Of a DNA stretch of 64,000 nt, positions 43,842 to 54,955 are shown piece by piece. The translations under genes were made by a program, and so were the position numbers. Source of the stretch: Hemileia vastatrix (lineage: Eukaryota > Basidiomycota > Pucciniomycetes > Pucciniales > Zaghouaniaceae); assembly GCA_030280995.1 (NCBI GenBank), contig JASXTE010000005.1:17028501-17092500 (forward strand), given 5' to 3'. Positions within the stretch are counted from its first letter, which is position 1; each line of letters begins with the position of its first letter. Below the pieces are notes generated by a model. It did no database searches. It had not been told where the DNA came from and was given only the letters and a program-made list of their open reading frames with translations.

Positions 43842-46531
43842 GTCGTCCAACTTCTTATGATCAATTATATCAACCTGAAAATAAATTACTTATAGGTAAT
43901 GAGATTGATAAAGAAATATTGGATATTATTGATAAGGATTTAAAGGATTATTCATTTGAACAGAATATGTTAAACTTGTCTTTACATGAGGACAATGTAA
44001 ATAGTTTTATTGATCACCAGGAAAATACTATTAATATAAAATTGGAATCAAATGAATTAAAAATTGACCCTGATGATGAATCTTCTGAATTGGAAACAGA
44101 AAAAATTGAATATTTTCTGAAAGAAAATCCAATGGAATCAAAAATAATTAGTAAATTATTATTAAGAATTGAAAAATTGGAAGAATTCTCTAGAGAGTCC
44201 AACAATAATACAGAAAGTGTATTATTAAACATCACACAATCATTGAGTACAACAGCCAATAAGTTAAAAGTTATTGAGAATTCAAATAATGAATTGATCA
44301 ATGAAAACAAAAGATTAAATTCTGAGATTAAAAATTTAGAAATTAAATTAGAACATTCTCAGAATATTATGGCCACCATAGAGGGACGTGTAAAATTGTC
44401 TTTTTCAAATGTAAATGATACTTTAACTCATGTACCTGTAATAAAAGATAGGTTACAAAGAGTAGAAATTGAAGTAGCTAACATTTTGAAAAATACTGAA
44501 ACAATAAAGGATAATACCTCTTATGTAGAAAGAGTACCAGTTTTTATAAAACACTCTGATGATAAACCAATGATGGAACATGAACATAGTGTCATGGGCT
44601 CTGAGAATATAAAATCAGTAAAAGATGAAATTAATGATCATCTTTCTAAAGTGAGTGAATTACTCAATATTCCTCAGGTTAGGGAAGCAAAAACTAGCCA
44701 AAAGAACTGGCCTAAGTTAGATCAGTACCCTTTTTTTGACGGGGATTCAAAATCTGATTGGCAACAATTCATACAAAGAATTGATAACTTAAAGTTTTCA
44801 TACAAATTACCTGATGAAGAAATTACTTCAAAGTTAATATCTTTATTTACAGATGTGGCCTTATTATGGTTTGAATCTGTATTGAGTGAGGGAATTAATT
44901 ACTCCTGGAATGAATGGAAGGCACTAATTGAAAGGCAATTTGGTGGCCCAAAATTTAGAATCACTCAACAAAGATTGTATGAAAGAGCCAGATATAATCC
45001 AAATGATGGAGATAAACCTATGGTATTTTTAATGAATTTAATAAAAATCATGAAAGCCATGGATCCAAAAATGGATTATGAAGAGTGGAAAGAAAAGATA
45101 ATATATAAGTTACCTATATCAGTTAGAGACATTATTGTAGCTAGAACTGAAACCATCAGAGATACCTCTGGGTTCATTAATATATGTAATGAAATATTAT
45201 TAAACCACAAATATGAAACCAAGTATAGTAATTACAGACAAAGTGTTGACGTGGTAAAACCTACTACAAGTAAGTTACCAGTGGAGAAGAAAAAACCTTC
45301 AGCTCCCCTTGTCCCTAAGAGACAAGAAAATAACACTTGTTACAAATGTAATGAACCTTGGGTTAAGGGTCACACGTGTAAGAAGGGAATAAATGTTATT
45401 GAAACCTCACAGAATTCTGAACCTAGTAATCATGAAGATGAGAATGTGGAATCTAGTGAGGATTGCAAAAGTAACATATCTTACAGTGATGATGAAAATG
45501 AGATATTTGTATTAGAAAAGGATATAATGTTCCTGAATGATGCTATACCTCATACAGACACATCTTTAACTTCCATAGAGGAAGCTGAAATAATTAAAGA
45601 TGTATATCATGATACTTACAAAATAACACCTATCAGAGCACCTATTATCATATGTGGAAAAGAAATGAATGCCATTCTTGACACTGGGGCTGCAGGTAGT
45701 GTAGTTTCAATTAATACATTAATGAAACTTGATAGTAAGTACCAGGAAAAACTAGAATCTGTTCAGACAAAGAACTGGAGAGGTTTTGGTTCAGTATTAA
45801 ATCCAATTGGCAAATATAAAACTGCTGTATTCTTTAAATATAATAATGGATATGTTAGAGCAGTTTGTGAATTTGTAGTAATGGATAATAATAATTGTAG
45901 TGATTGGTTTATTATTGGCAATGATTTATTGACAAAATTTGGCATTAAACTAGATCCTGCAAACAGTTGTTTCACCATAGGCGTGAATGGTAAAAGAAAA
46001 TTCAAAATATGTTCTGAAAATTCAGTATATACCATTTCTCCTAGAGAAGAACAACTGCAAGGTGGAAGAACCACCAATGAAGTGGTTGAATTGGAAAATG
46101 AAATCCAAAAGGCCTCTTTCAGTCCTCAACTCTCAAAAATTGAAGAAGAAGATATTTTGAGATTGATTAAAGCATATCCTATGGCATTTGCTCATGGTTC
46201 AAATGAACTAGGATTGGTCAAAGACCATGAGATGAAAATCTCTCTAAGCTGTGATTTGGATAATATTCCTGGCAGTCTAAAAAAGAAACCTTACCATGCA
46301 AATGATCCTGACTTATTTCCAAAAAGAAGGAGAAGGCCTAAAAAGCAACCTGAAGAAATTGTGGAAAAAGCAGAGATTGAAAAAATACTCAAGAAAATAA
46401 TCCTTACTAAAGAAAAAGGAACTGAGTATTTACTAAGATTTAAAGGGAAATCAAATAAATTTGATAAATGGATACCTGAAAAAGAAATTTCTAATTTATC
46501 CACCCTTCTTAAAAAATTTAAACAGAAATAA
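43304..46531 (+). CDS. Gag-protease-chromodomain fusion of element 2
   Basis: I choose the ATG at 43304 (M-C-D-N-N-D-I), shared with element 1, giving 1075 residues; the frame is open from 43256. The N-terminal ~180 codons overlap ORF1 and look low-complexity. Then come a coiled-coil gag (about 260-390), a capsid-like block N-W-P-K-L-D-Q-Y-P-F-F-D-G-D (about 470-640), a zinc knuckle C-Y-K-C-x7-H-T-C (about 679), protease D-T-G-A-A-G (about 793), and a jump from the first residues of RT (K-K-K-P-Y, about 997) to H-A-N-D-P-D-L-F and the chromodomain (about 1020-1075). The join falls on AAACCTTACC, present at both ends of the missing 2.65 kb in element 1 (27761 and 30409). Confidence 0.9.
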   Translation: MCDNNDIVSNKVKPYNLRPRAERPVTGNSNGGPGLSHNQQHSVNVSGGKGKAFKAGFNKENKKYFTRTSSLPIHPTEHLDNKSQQYSGPDQQSGKESSSRFHRSQPSSSGHKDSTTNSGTQQFHSNTSSPRGGPKNYSKQMEMGSVRPKLQQSSTAGLQQSPLQGKGKERQGKWDKTLVSRPTSYDQLYQPENKLLIGNEIDKEILDIIDKDLKDYSFEQNMLNLSLHEDNVNSFIDHQENTINIKLESNELKIDPDDESSELETEKIEYFLKENPMESKIISKLLLRIEKLEEFSRESNNNTESVLLNITQSLSTTANKLKVIENSNNELINENKRLNSEIKNLEIKLEHSQNIMATIEGRVKLSFSNVNDTLTHVPVIKDRLQRVEIEVANILKNTETIKDNTSYVERVPVFIKHSDDKPMMEHEHSVMGSENIKSVKDEINDHLSKVSELLNIPQVREAKTSQKNWPKLDQYPFFDGDSKSDWQQFIQRIDNLKFSYKLPDEEITSKLISLFTDVALLWFESVLSEGINYSWNEWKALIERQFGGPKFRITQQRLYERARYNPNDGDKPMVFLMNLIKIMKAMDPKMDYEEWKEKIIYKLPISVRDIIVARTETIRDTSGFINICNEILLNHKYETKYSNYRQSVDVVKPTTSKLPVEKKKPSAPLVPKRQENNTCYKCNEPWVKGHTCKKGINVIETSQNSEPSNHEDENVESSEDCKSNISYSDDENEIFVLEKDIMFLNDAIPHTDTSLTSIEEAEIIKDVYHDTYKITPIRAPIIICGKEMNAILDTGAAGSVVSINTLMKLDSKYQEKLESVQTKNWRGFGSVLNPIGKYKTAVFFKYNNGYVRAVCEFVVMDNNNCSDWFIIGNDLLTKFGIKLDPANSCFTIGVNGKRKFKICSENSVYTISPREEQLQGGRTTNEVVELENEIQKASFSPQLSKIEEEDILRLIKAYPMAFAHGSNELGLVKDHEMKISLSCDLDNIPGSLKKKPYHANDPDLFPKRRRRPKKQPEEIVEKAEIEKILKKIILTKEKGTEYLLRFKGKSNKFDKWIPEKEISNLSTLLKKFKQK

Positions 46532-46710
46532 ATTTCTGTTAAACCAGCTGAGGGGTTAAAAACCAGTACTCATAATATTTTATTATGTTTTATTTCTTTA
46601 GAGTTTAATCTTTAATGCTACAGAATCATTCTGAATACCTAAAAATTACAAATAAATAAATAAAATGTATAACTTATCATTTTTTTTATTGTTTTTTTTG
46701 GGTGGGCGAG

Positions 46711-48211
46711 TGTCAGCCTGTATATCTCCAGGACTGAGTAAAAAGTAATTATAAGTTATGTTAAACACATGAACTATACATGGGAATAATAAATAAGAGT
46801 ACACAAATAGTATACATAAGTAAAATTATGATAATACACAAAAAATGCCATTATAACACCTTATATACACACATATATCCACCTTTTATAGGTCTTATGT
46901 ACTTAATATTAAGTTGGAATATGTTAGGGTAATCTTAAGAACCTTAAGTATAAGGCTACATAATTTTTAAGTACACTTAAAGCTGTTATATTCATTGTTT
47001 TATGCAAAAAACAAGAAATGCGCTTTATTTCACTTAAAAGTTGACTATATGCGCTATAAAATTGAGAATATCAAAATTGCGCTTTGACAGATCAATTGGG
47101 CTCATTTAGAACTATTGATTTGGCTATTTAAATGCATAAAAATAACACTTTTCAAATTTGGTGTTTTTTATGCCAGAAATGGCTTCTGTGTACTGGCCAC
47201 ATACTGCCTGCTTTTTTCCCGTGTGAATAGCTTCATTTTTAGCAAAGTTAGCTTTTTCACACTATAATCACCCCACATTCTATGCCCACTGTGGGGAAAC
47301 ACACTAAAATAGGCGACAGGCGCTTATTTAGTGTCCTAGCTTAATTAATAATGCATTGACCTTATTTATATGCACTAATTTCATTAATAACCTCACTCTT
47401 GGCACTTTATTTCATCACCATGCTTAAATTCGCCTAATTTTAGTCAAGGATTTACCCGTGCAAGAGCCTGCCAAGAACTGCATGTAGTTACCCCACATCT
47501 CACGCTCTTTTTTAAGTTTTTGGGTGGTTTCTCAGTCAATTTTGGTTATTTTTGAATGGGAATTTCACGTAGTATAATGTCAGGATTAGCCCCATTATTT
47601 CTACAGTAAATCCCCCTTATTATTAAGCTATTATTAACCTTAAAAAGTCTCCTTTAGTCTTTAATATTATTGTTTTATACGCATATACTCTCTTTTTGTC
47701 TTTTTCTTTAATTTTGATGGATTTCCCTTATTATTACAGGATTTTGGCGGTTGTTACTCTTCTAATTATGTCATGGGTTACTGGGAATGTTGATGGGCAT
47801 GTCTATTAGTTGTTTAGAGGCTTCATTAACTGTGTATTAGGTGGTACATCAAGGGAATCATTGGGGAACTCAGTGTGTATAAAAGGAGGAGGTTTTTGGG
47901 TTGTATTTCTTCATTCTTTATCATTACAATTCAACCAATATAACCAAACAAATTACAATACATATCAATTAGTACTTTTATAAGACTTTTGAATAGTATC
48001 TGAATTTATATAATCTATTTTTCTACCAACTATAAAGATTGTAAGCCATATATAAGAATAGTGAGAATTATATTACTGAGACCTTTATATTTGATTATAT
48101 TTTACAACTTAGTGGATTAAATCTACACTATTCATATAGGACCATTAAAATCTTCTAGACAACTGACTATTCAAGCTAGTTCACGTCCTTGTACTTGACC
48201 TTAGCCTGACA
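46711..48211 (+). mobile_element. 3' LTR of element 2
   Basis: It follows the purine tract GGGTGGGCGAG and ends CCTGACA, followed by ACTTT. It is almost identical to the 5' LTR. Confidence 0.93.
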
Positions 48212-51200
48212 ACTTTACACAGGTGGTTGAGATGGTCCTCGAATTTTTTTGGGAATATAATGATATCATCAATATAAACCATCAGCCATACTTCAATCAT
48301 CTCCTGATAGAATGTGTTATCCATGAATTTTTGAAAAACTGAAAGGGAATTTTTAGGACCAAATGGCATCCTAATATACTTATAAGTACCCATATGAGTA
48401 GCAATCATCAGAAAAATCTGGGAATTCCTCTCAACAGGTACCTGGTGATATCCCTTGTTACCTTCCAAGCAGCTTATATATTTAGCACCTTGTAAGGTAG
48501 AATTTATAGAGCTAATTCTAGGTAAAGGGTATATATCATCAACAGTATAAGTATTTAATGCTCTATAATCACCACATAACCTGGCTTTATCTTTCTCATA
48601 AGAAATTAGGACAGGTGAGATAACACAATATTTAGGTGTTTCAACTACCTTTTCAATAATATTCATTTTAAAAAGTGTAGAGATATTATCCTCAATATCT
48701 TTTCTCTTTGTGGGAGAAGCAGGGTAAGGCTTTTTCTTCAAACTAGGTGGTATATCAGTTAATGTACAAGATAATGAAACTTTAATTTCTTCCTTAACTA
48801 ATCCTAGTTTATGTGACCAATGAGCAAAGGCCATAGGAAAAGATTTTATCAATTTAATGATGGAATCTTTATCCTCACCAAAAGGTTGTTCTCCAAAAGA
48901 AGCATTGTCAATATCAGACACAAGGGCAGGAATTTCTTTTGTAGATCTTCCTCTATATTGAACTACAGAATGACATGTGTTCAATCCTGGTGTTAATAAT
49001 TTCTTGGGGGAGGAAATTTTAAATTTTCTTCTCCCATTCATCCCCATTGTGAAGAATTGGTTCAAAGGATTTAATTTTATGCCATATTTGGTTAAAATTT
49101 CATTTCCCACAATGAACCAGCTACTAAAGTTATCATTTTTCATGACAACAAAATCACATATAGCTCTTAAAAAACCATGGTTATATTTGAAAATACCATG
49201 TCTTTGTATTTACCAATGGGGGACAAAACAGAGAATAACCTCTCCAAATCTCAGAAATGATAGGAATAAGTTTTGATTTATAATCTTGGTCCACTGAAGC
49301 AAGTACTTTTTCAGATACTACACTTCCTCTAGCTCCAGAATCTAAGACAACCTCAATTTTGTTTCCATTGATCAAGACTGGTTCCTTGAGAGGGGCAATA
49401 AAAATTGACCTATACTCGAGATTTTTTATGATCTCAGCATCTTCCACTGTAGATATATCATTATTCTAAATATCAATATTGTTAAAATAATGAATATCCT
49501 CTTCCAGAATTAAAATTTCTTGATGAGATTCATATGAAATATTGCTGCCACAATCACTTGAAGTATCATCCATTGCTATTGTGTCATCAGCATTTTCCTC
49601 TGTCAGTTTAACAAGATTTATTTTTTGTCACAAAAATGGCCTTTCTTCCAAGGCTTGCTGCATTTGAAGCAAGTGTTTGTTGCATACTTTTTGGGTGCAA
49701 CAGGGGCAGAAGCTTTACCAACTTTTTCCAGAGGTTTTTGTTGGTAATTGGAGGTTTTCTCCAATGAAGTTTTAGAAATGAATCTTATAGAATCATACTT
49801 GTTGTTTAGAAGGATCTCATTACAAGTATTGATGAAAGAAGAAGGTTCATTTGAGAACTCATTCCTAGCCACTATAATGTCTCTCATGGACATAGGTAAT
49901 TTATAAGGTATCCTGTCTTTTCATAACTCAAACTCCATTTCTAGGTCCATTGCCCTCAATATTTTCACATGTTTCATCATGAACTTAATAGGGTTTTAAG
50001 TAGAAGAGCTATATCTGGATTCTTCATATTGTCTTTGTTGAGCTAAGCTAAAATTGGAACCACCAAATTGTGCTTTAATTAATTATTTCAAATCTTCCCA
50101 TGAGTAGTCATTTTTATCCAAGAGAACAGATTCATACCTCATTAGGGCTATATTGGTAAATAAAGAAATTAATTTTGATACAATTTCCTCATCTGGGAGT
50201 TTTTAAGAATATTTTAGATTATCAATCCTGCAAATGAACTGTTGACAATCAGAAGAAGAGTCACCATCAAATGTTATATACTGGTCAAGTTTTGGCCAAT
50301 TCTTTTGATTTGAAGTAGTCTCCTTATTACAAGTTTGTTTCTGAGTGAGAATGAGCTGTAAATTCTCCAATCGGGGAGTAATCTCATTGTTTAATCCTTC
50401 TGTGGATGATCCAGGTACATCATCAAGTTTTGATTCAAACTCTGTGGTATCAACAGGAATTTCCGGCACTAATTTTACTTTGGATGAACTAGGAAAAGGT
50501 ACAATTGAGGTATCCTGCCCAACAGGTTCTTTCAAAGAAATGTCAGAAAACTTTTGATCATGTAACAATGAATTTAATTTTTCTTCAATAGTAGTTAACC
50601 TAGTTTTGACTCTTGGAATACTAGATAAACTCTCATTGATTGTTACAAAAGATAGTTGGTTCTTATATTGTAAAGATGAATAATGGTCACTCAATCTTTT
50701 AAAGTTCAACTTATGTCCCTCTAGCTCCTGGAAACAGGTGGACACAGTATCTTTTAAATTTAACAAATTATTCTTGATATTTTGCCATAAGGCAACTTTT
50801 TTTTCATGAGTTACTTTGTAATTAAACAAATAATCAGAAACTCTCTGTGACTCACTCCTCAATGCTTGACAGCCCTTTTCAGTTAACAAACTATTATATT
50901 TCTGAGTCAATTTCATGTTGTTCATTATATGATTTTGTTTAGCAATAATATCCCTCAAATATTCATCATTAATGTTAGCTACATCTGGAGTATTTCTCAA
51001 TAGTGAAACAGAATAACTTTCCTGATTCTCATAAAACTCAGGATCAAGTGTCTCATCAATTATAGCCATAATAGGATTTATCATTAAATTATCAATCAAA
51101 ACCAAAGGATTATATACATTAGAATATTGAGAAATTTTTCTACTATTTCCAGCCTCTACTGGTCTCACAGTCCTATCTCCTCTCCTAGAATTACCTGAAG

Positions 51201-51820
51201 GAACTGAATCAGTAACAAGAAATGGCACTTGAGATTCAATAGAGGGGCTTACTATGGCTTGGGCAAGAATTGAATGTCATTTTTTTCTTTTTCTTCCTCT
51301 TGATAGGGGTGAGGAGGTGTGGTTTTGAACTGATTGGTTCTTGAGGGACCTGGCTGAGGTAATTTTTGCTGTTGTTGTTGGGACAGATAATCCCACTGGG
51401 TGTTCAGCCAATCCCACTGCCACTTTGAGACTTCCACCTTTTCTTGTTGCAGGGGGGCAAATTGTGGAAGGGCTTTTGGAGGAGGAGGTTTCCTCTCTTC
51501 TTGAAGGAAGGACTCTATTTTTCTTTCCTTGTCTTCTAGAGAGTCTGTTTTTGACCTCAGATTGAGGTTTTCTGACCTCAACTCCTTGATGTGAGTGGAG
51601 ATATTTTTGACTTTCTGATTCAAGGGCATCTTTTTTATTTTGAAGCCTTTTGGAAGCTCTTCTAGGGAGTTTATAGAAGGCTTTTGATCTTGAACAGTTG
51701 TCTCCACTAATATTTCCATCTTCTGCATTTCTACATCCTGATTGCTCCAGTAATTGATTAATTTGAGCCAGTTTTGTAGTCAAAGGAGAACTTACAGAAG
51801 AAGCTTCATCACAATCAATT
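48212..51820 (-). pseudogene. Gag-pol of element 3, 5' half (gag, protease, RT start)
   Basis: Minus-strand pieces 51228-50203 (gag coiled coil and capsid start, N-W-P-K-L-D-Q-Y), 49893-49618 (knuckle C-F-K-C-x7-H-F-C), 49447-49181 (protease D-S-G-A-R-G) and 49143-48217 (start of RT to Y-I-D-D-I-I-I-F) follow the element 4 polyprotein. At least four stops or frameshifts separate them. The sequence ends at the ACTTT duplication and resumes at 41135. Confidence 0.88.
51252..51820 (-). pseudogene. ORF1 of element 3 (overlapping frame)
   Basis: A possible exon 1 ends at 51796, with donor GTAAGT and a 58-nt intron (51795-51738) ending CAATCAG. Exon 2 runs 51737-51252 and is open: D-V-E-M-Q-K-M, L-P-K-G-F-K-I-K-K-M-P-L (nearly identical in element 4), a probable coiled coil, E-V-S-K-W-Q-W-D-W and a charged C terminus ending L-P-K-P. 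No ATG is left in exon 1 (an ATA stands where one might be expected), so it is called a pseudogene although exon 2 is intact. Confidence 0.5.
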
Positions 51821-51899
51821 AAATGCAGTTCCTCATCACAGCCAGCAGAAGCACCTTGATCTGTTATAGTTGTGATTAACCTGAACTGAGAGAAAGAAA

Positions 51900-52830
51900 T
51901 ACTAAAATTTAATCAGTTATTATTTTTACTTTATTTAAAGAAAAATAAGGAAAAAAAATTATTATATAAGTAATTATCAGGACTTTGTAATCAACTAGAA
52001 TAATTATAATATAATGTTTATCAGGACAATATCAACTTAAATAATCACAATTTTATTAATTAATTTTAAGATAATTTTATAACCAGGATTTAAAATAAAT
52101 CAACTGAAATAATAAAATAATTTAATAATTAGTAATATTTTGATAATTATCAGGACTAGAAGTCAACTGAAGAATTTATTTACCATGACTCAATGTCAAC
52201 TGAAAATAATTTTAATTATCAGGAATTAATGTCAACTGAAACAATTTAATTACCAGGACTTATTGTCAACTGAAATAATTTAATGTAATTAATTTAATTA
52301 ATTTTTAATATTATTAATTTACTGTCAGGACTGTTTACCAACTGAAACAATAATATCAAATTTCAATTATCAGGACAGAGGTCAACTGAAATAATTAAAA
52401 AAAATAATATATAATAATTAATTTAAATTTTAATTTTAATTCTAGGACTAAGAACAATATAGTTCTATCTTGGTCAACTAGAAAAAAAAATTTATTTACC
52501 AGGCACCTCCCCCTGTAAAATTATCAAGTTAATGCCACTTACAGAATGCTGAGTAAAAAAGATATACGTGGACAATGAAATGTGCAAAATGACCCGCATA
52601 CAGTAATCAAGATAATTACCATAAATATATATGACTATTGTCAATATATGAACCTAAATTTTGTAGCGCGGTTTGATTCCCGGTCTCAGCAAAAAAATAA
52701 GTCATGTGGTCAATGACGTTTATCATTTTTGTCGTTTACTTGTCCTACCAATACCTCATTGTCAATAGTCCCTCGGTTTCTGGCTTCAAGATTTTGATGC
52801 GCCACCAACAATTCTGAAAGGGCTTCAAGT
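51900..52830 (-). repeat. Element 3 leader with dispersed stem-forming repeats
   Basis: Eight or more copies of the form CAGGAC, short spacer, GTCAACTG (plus strand) lie at about 51977-52480, for example 52150, 52254, 52371; one near 52442 is CTAGGAC ... GTCAACTAG. They can pair as NNNN-GAC with GTC-(AA)-NNNN, leaving a two-base bulge. Element 4 has similar units at 57530 and 57645. The rest is AT-rich with no ORF. Confidence 0.65.
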
Positions 52831-53626
52831 GTCAAAGGGTCTTGATGGTCTAGAAGATTTTTAACGGAGGTCCAATGGCAGTGATTGGTGGATTTTGGGT
52901 TTCAGAGTCAAAGGTACGTATAATTTATCTTTTATTTATTTTACTCAATTGAAAAGAGGTATAAATGTTTTTATAATTATTATTATATTCTAAAATCTTA
53001 GAATTATGGAGATGTAGATAATAAAATATTTAATATATTAAATGTTATAAATGGTATAATTAGTAAGTAAATTGATGATGCAAACAACCAGAAAAGGGGA
53101 GGCCTTATATAGGCAAAAGAAAGACAAAGCACGGAATAAAAATCCTATATACAGGTGTATAAAAGAAGAAAAAGAATATTCCAGAAGATATTTTCAAATA
53201 ATAAGGTTGTTCTATAAAGAATGTGTTAAAAATGTGTATTTACTCTATATGTCAGAAATAAATGGATTTATTTAAAAATTACTGTAATTGTTATTTTTAA
53301 ATAAGTAATTTGAATTTCTTGTATATACTTATTTTTGTTTTAATATTAATTTTTATTTCAATATTAAATTGTATCTTTGATATTAATATTTATCTCTCTT
53401 AACCTGTCATTGAGCATGGTCTTAGGAAATAAAATCATAAGGGACATTTAATATTAATTTTAATTATCTACTAATTTTACTGTTTTGTAACTAGTTAATT
53501 TATTACAAGTAAATTTAGAGTAAATACTTAATACTTAACAATAATATATGAGAATTAAAAAGGTGTGGCTTCATTCCAGTAAATAATTAATTATTTTACT
53601 GGGTAAGTCTAGCAGCCTGGCTGACA
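52831..53626 (-). mobile_element. 5' LTR of element 3
   Basis: On the minus strand it starts TGTCAGCCAGGCTGC at 53626 and ends CCCTTTGACA at 52831; GACTG follows at 53627. The plus-strand ORF at 53072-53275 is inside the LTR and is not believed. Confidence 0.88.
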
Positions 53627-53631
53627 GACTG

Positions 53632-54612
53632 AATCTTACTTATATCTTTTTTCTCAAAATAATCATCAAGGGAGGATAAAGAGGTGGTTGAAGTATTACC
53701 ATGATTTAAATGATGGTTCAAGTTCATTGAAGTTGATGCCTGATACTTTAGTTTGAAGTTTGAGCTAGAGGGTTCAGGAAGTTCATCTAAAGCAGCTTGT
53801 AAAGCGGGTTTGTCATTTCTGGAATTGTTAATATTTTTAGAAATTTGAGTTTGAGTAGGAGGAGACTAGAAAAAAAAGATTGTGAAATTTAGAAAAGAAT
53901 TGAAGAAAAAAGGGAAAGTAAAAATACATTAAAATTTTGGGGCTCTGAGGACTCAGATCTACTCTGTAATAATTGTTCTGCTTGATAGTTGGGATCATCT
54001 TTAGGTGAGCTATGGTTAGAAGCTGGAGGGGATTGATATCCTTGAGTTTCAGGTGTGTTTGGAGGATTATTGGCTTGTTGAGATCCAGAGGGCATATCCT
54101 TAGTAGTATCGTGTATAACCCAAGGGTTGACATCAACTTGGGAACCAAAAAGATTATCTATTTCCTCATAGAAAGGACACATGACATTGAGCTTTTCAGA
54201 AACAGTAGTAATTCCAATCTCCAAATCATCATCATCAATACCAAATCCAGTGGAAGTGGAAGCAAAGTGAGCTTTTTTATATTTGGATTGATAACTTTTG
54301 AACCTCTCCTTCATTTGCTTAGGATTGATGTCAATTCTCTCTTTTTTTTCTTTTTTACTTCATTTGGCATTAACAAGAAGTCATTGACCTTTGATGAAGG
54401 TTGAAATTCAAGTCAGGTGGACTTCTCACATCAAAAACACACATCATAATTTGATTTACTTTTGAAGAAGTTTATGATAATGAGATAATCTTCCTTTTTT
54501 AGCTGTCCAGACTTTTATTTCTCCTGTGAGGGGCTTGCATTACAGGAAGGCCTTTATGATGTAGCATTTTTTCGACTTGCCTTTTGAGTGTTTGACTTTC
54601 TGGGAGGCATTA
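53632..54612 (-). pseudogene. SANT/Myb-like gene, 5' exons
   Basis: The minus strand opens at 54612 as M-P-P-R-K-S-N-T-Q-K with stops soon after. The frame is then good from 54314: M-K-E-R-F-K-S-Y, K-K-A-H-F, S-T-G-F-G-I-D-D-D-D, V-S-E-K-L-N-V-M-C-P-F-Y-E-E-I-D-N-L-F-G. This is the SANT/Myb-like pattern of many rust hypothetical proteins and of Harbinger partner proteins. An intron with acceptor TTTTTCTAG near 53866 is likely, then Ser/Asn-rich sequence to E-K-K-D-I and a donor GTAAGA near 53642. Element 3 lies inside that intron; the 3' exon is at 37634-37300. Confidence 0.6.
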
Positions 54613-54955
54613 TGAAACTGGTATGTTACAAGAAAAGAGGTTGACAGGTTGAAAATGTAAAAAAAGAAGGAAAAAAACATGCCTGGTTAAAATGTTGCAA
54701 TTAAATGTTTCAAATCTCAGTGAGGAGTGTGTGCCAAGGATTGATGAGGGGGTGGAAGTCTGCATGTCTTATGTGACAGGGATGATGTGGCCAACATGTG
54801 GTTGTGAAAAAAAAATTGGGAAAAAAGTGCTGATTTGAAGTCATAACTGACACCCATTTTTGAAATAAGTGACTTTTTTGCAAAATTTAAGTGCTGATTT
54901 GGTTTGAAATCCGCACTTAAGTTAAGTACAGATTTGCCAGAACTGACACCCCCTA
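54613..54955. other. Terminal region of the right Harbinger-type copy
   Basis: It lies upstream of the SANT-like gene. The words AAGTGCTGATTTG, GAAATAAGTGACTTTTTT and AAATCCGCACTTAAG echo those at 20150-20290, as expected for the two ends of one element. The end is probably near the CTGACACCCC at about 54950; it is not fixed exactly. Confidence 0.45.

Larger units (their letters stand above)
41136..48211 (+). mobile_element. Element 2: young non-autonomous A-family element
   Basis: The LTRs at 41136-42636 and 46711-48211 are each 1501 bp; by eye I count only about five differences. ACTTT flanks both sides. The single ORF keeps gag, protease and chromodomain, but RT, RNase H and integrase are missing. 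It inserted into the RT region of element 3 and is the youngest insertion in the window on LTR similarity. Confidence 0.95.
37691..53626 (-). mobile_element. Element 3: C-family chromodomain Ty3 element, decayed and invaded
   Basis: On the minus strand it has a 5' LTR (53626-52831), leader, gag-pol pseudogene and 3' LTR (38457-37691), flanked by GACTG. Removing element 2 (41136-48211) leaves about 8.9 kb. It is closest in protein sequence to element 4. It inserted into an intron of the SANT-like gene. Confidence 0.92.
20200..54955. mobile_element. Right Harbinger-type transposon, broken by four insertions
   Basis: Subtracting the retroelements at 21506-32338, 35399-36677 and 37691-53626 (each with a target duplication) leaves one continuous element of about 6.7 kb. 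It contains a DDE transposase (+), a C/G-rich inverted repeat, a Tet-like oxygenase (+) and a SANT-like gene (-). The two ends share the words GAAATAAGTSACTTTTTT and AAATCYRCACTTA (about 20150-20240 and 54830-54950). All three genes are decayed. Exact termini are not defined. Confidence 0.6.

Noticed and set aside
43626..43850. Minus-strand 74-codon ORF opposite ORF1
   Set aside because: It is the complement of a region already coding in two plus frames, with no independent support.
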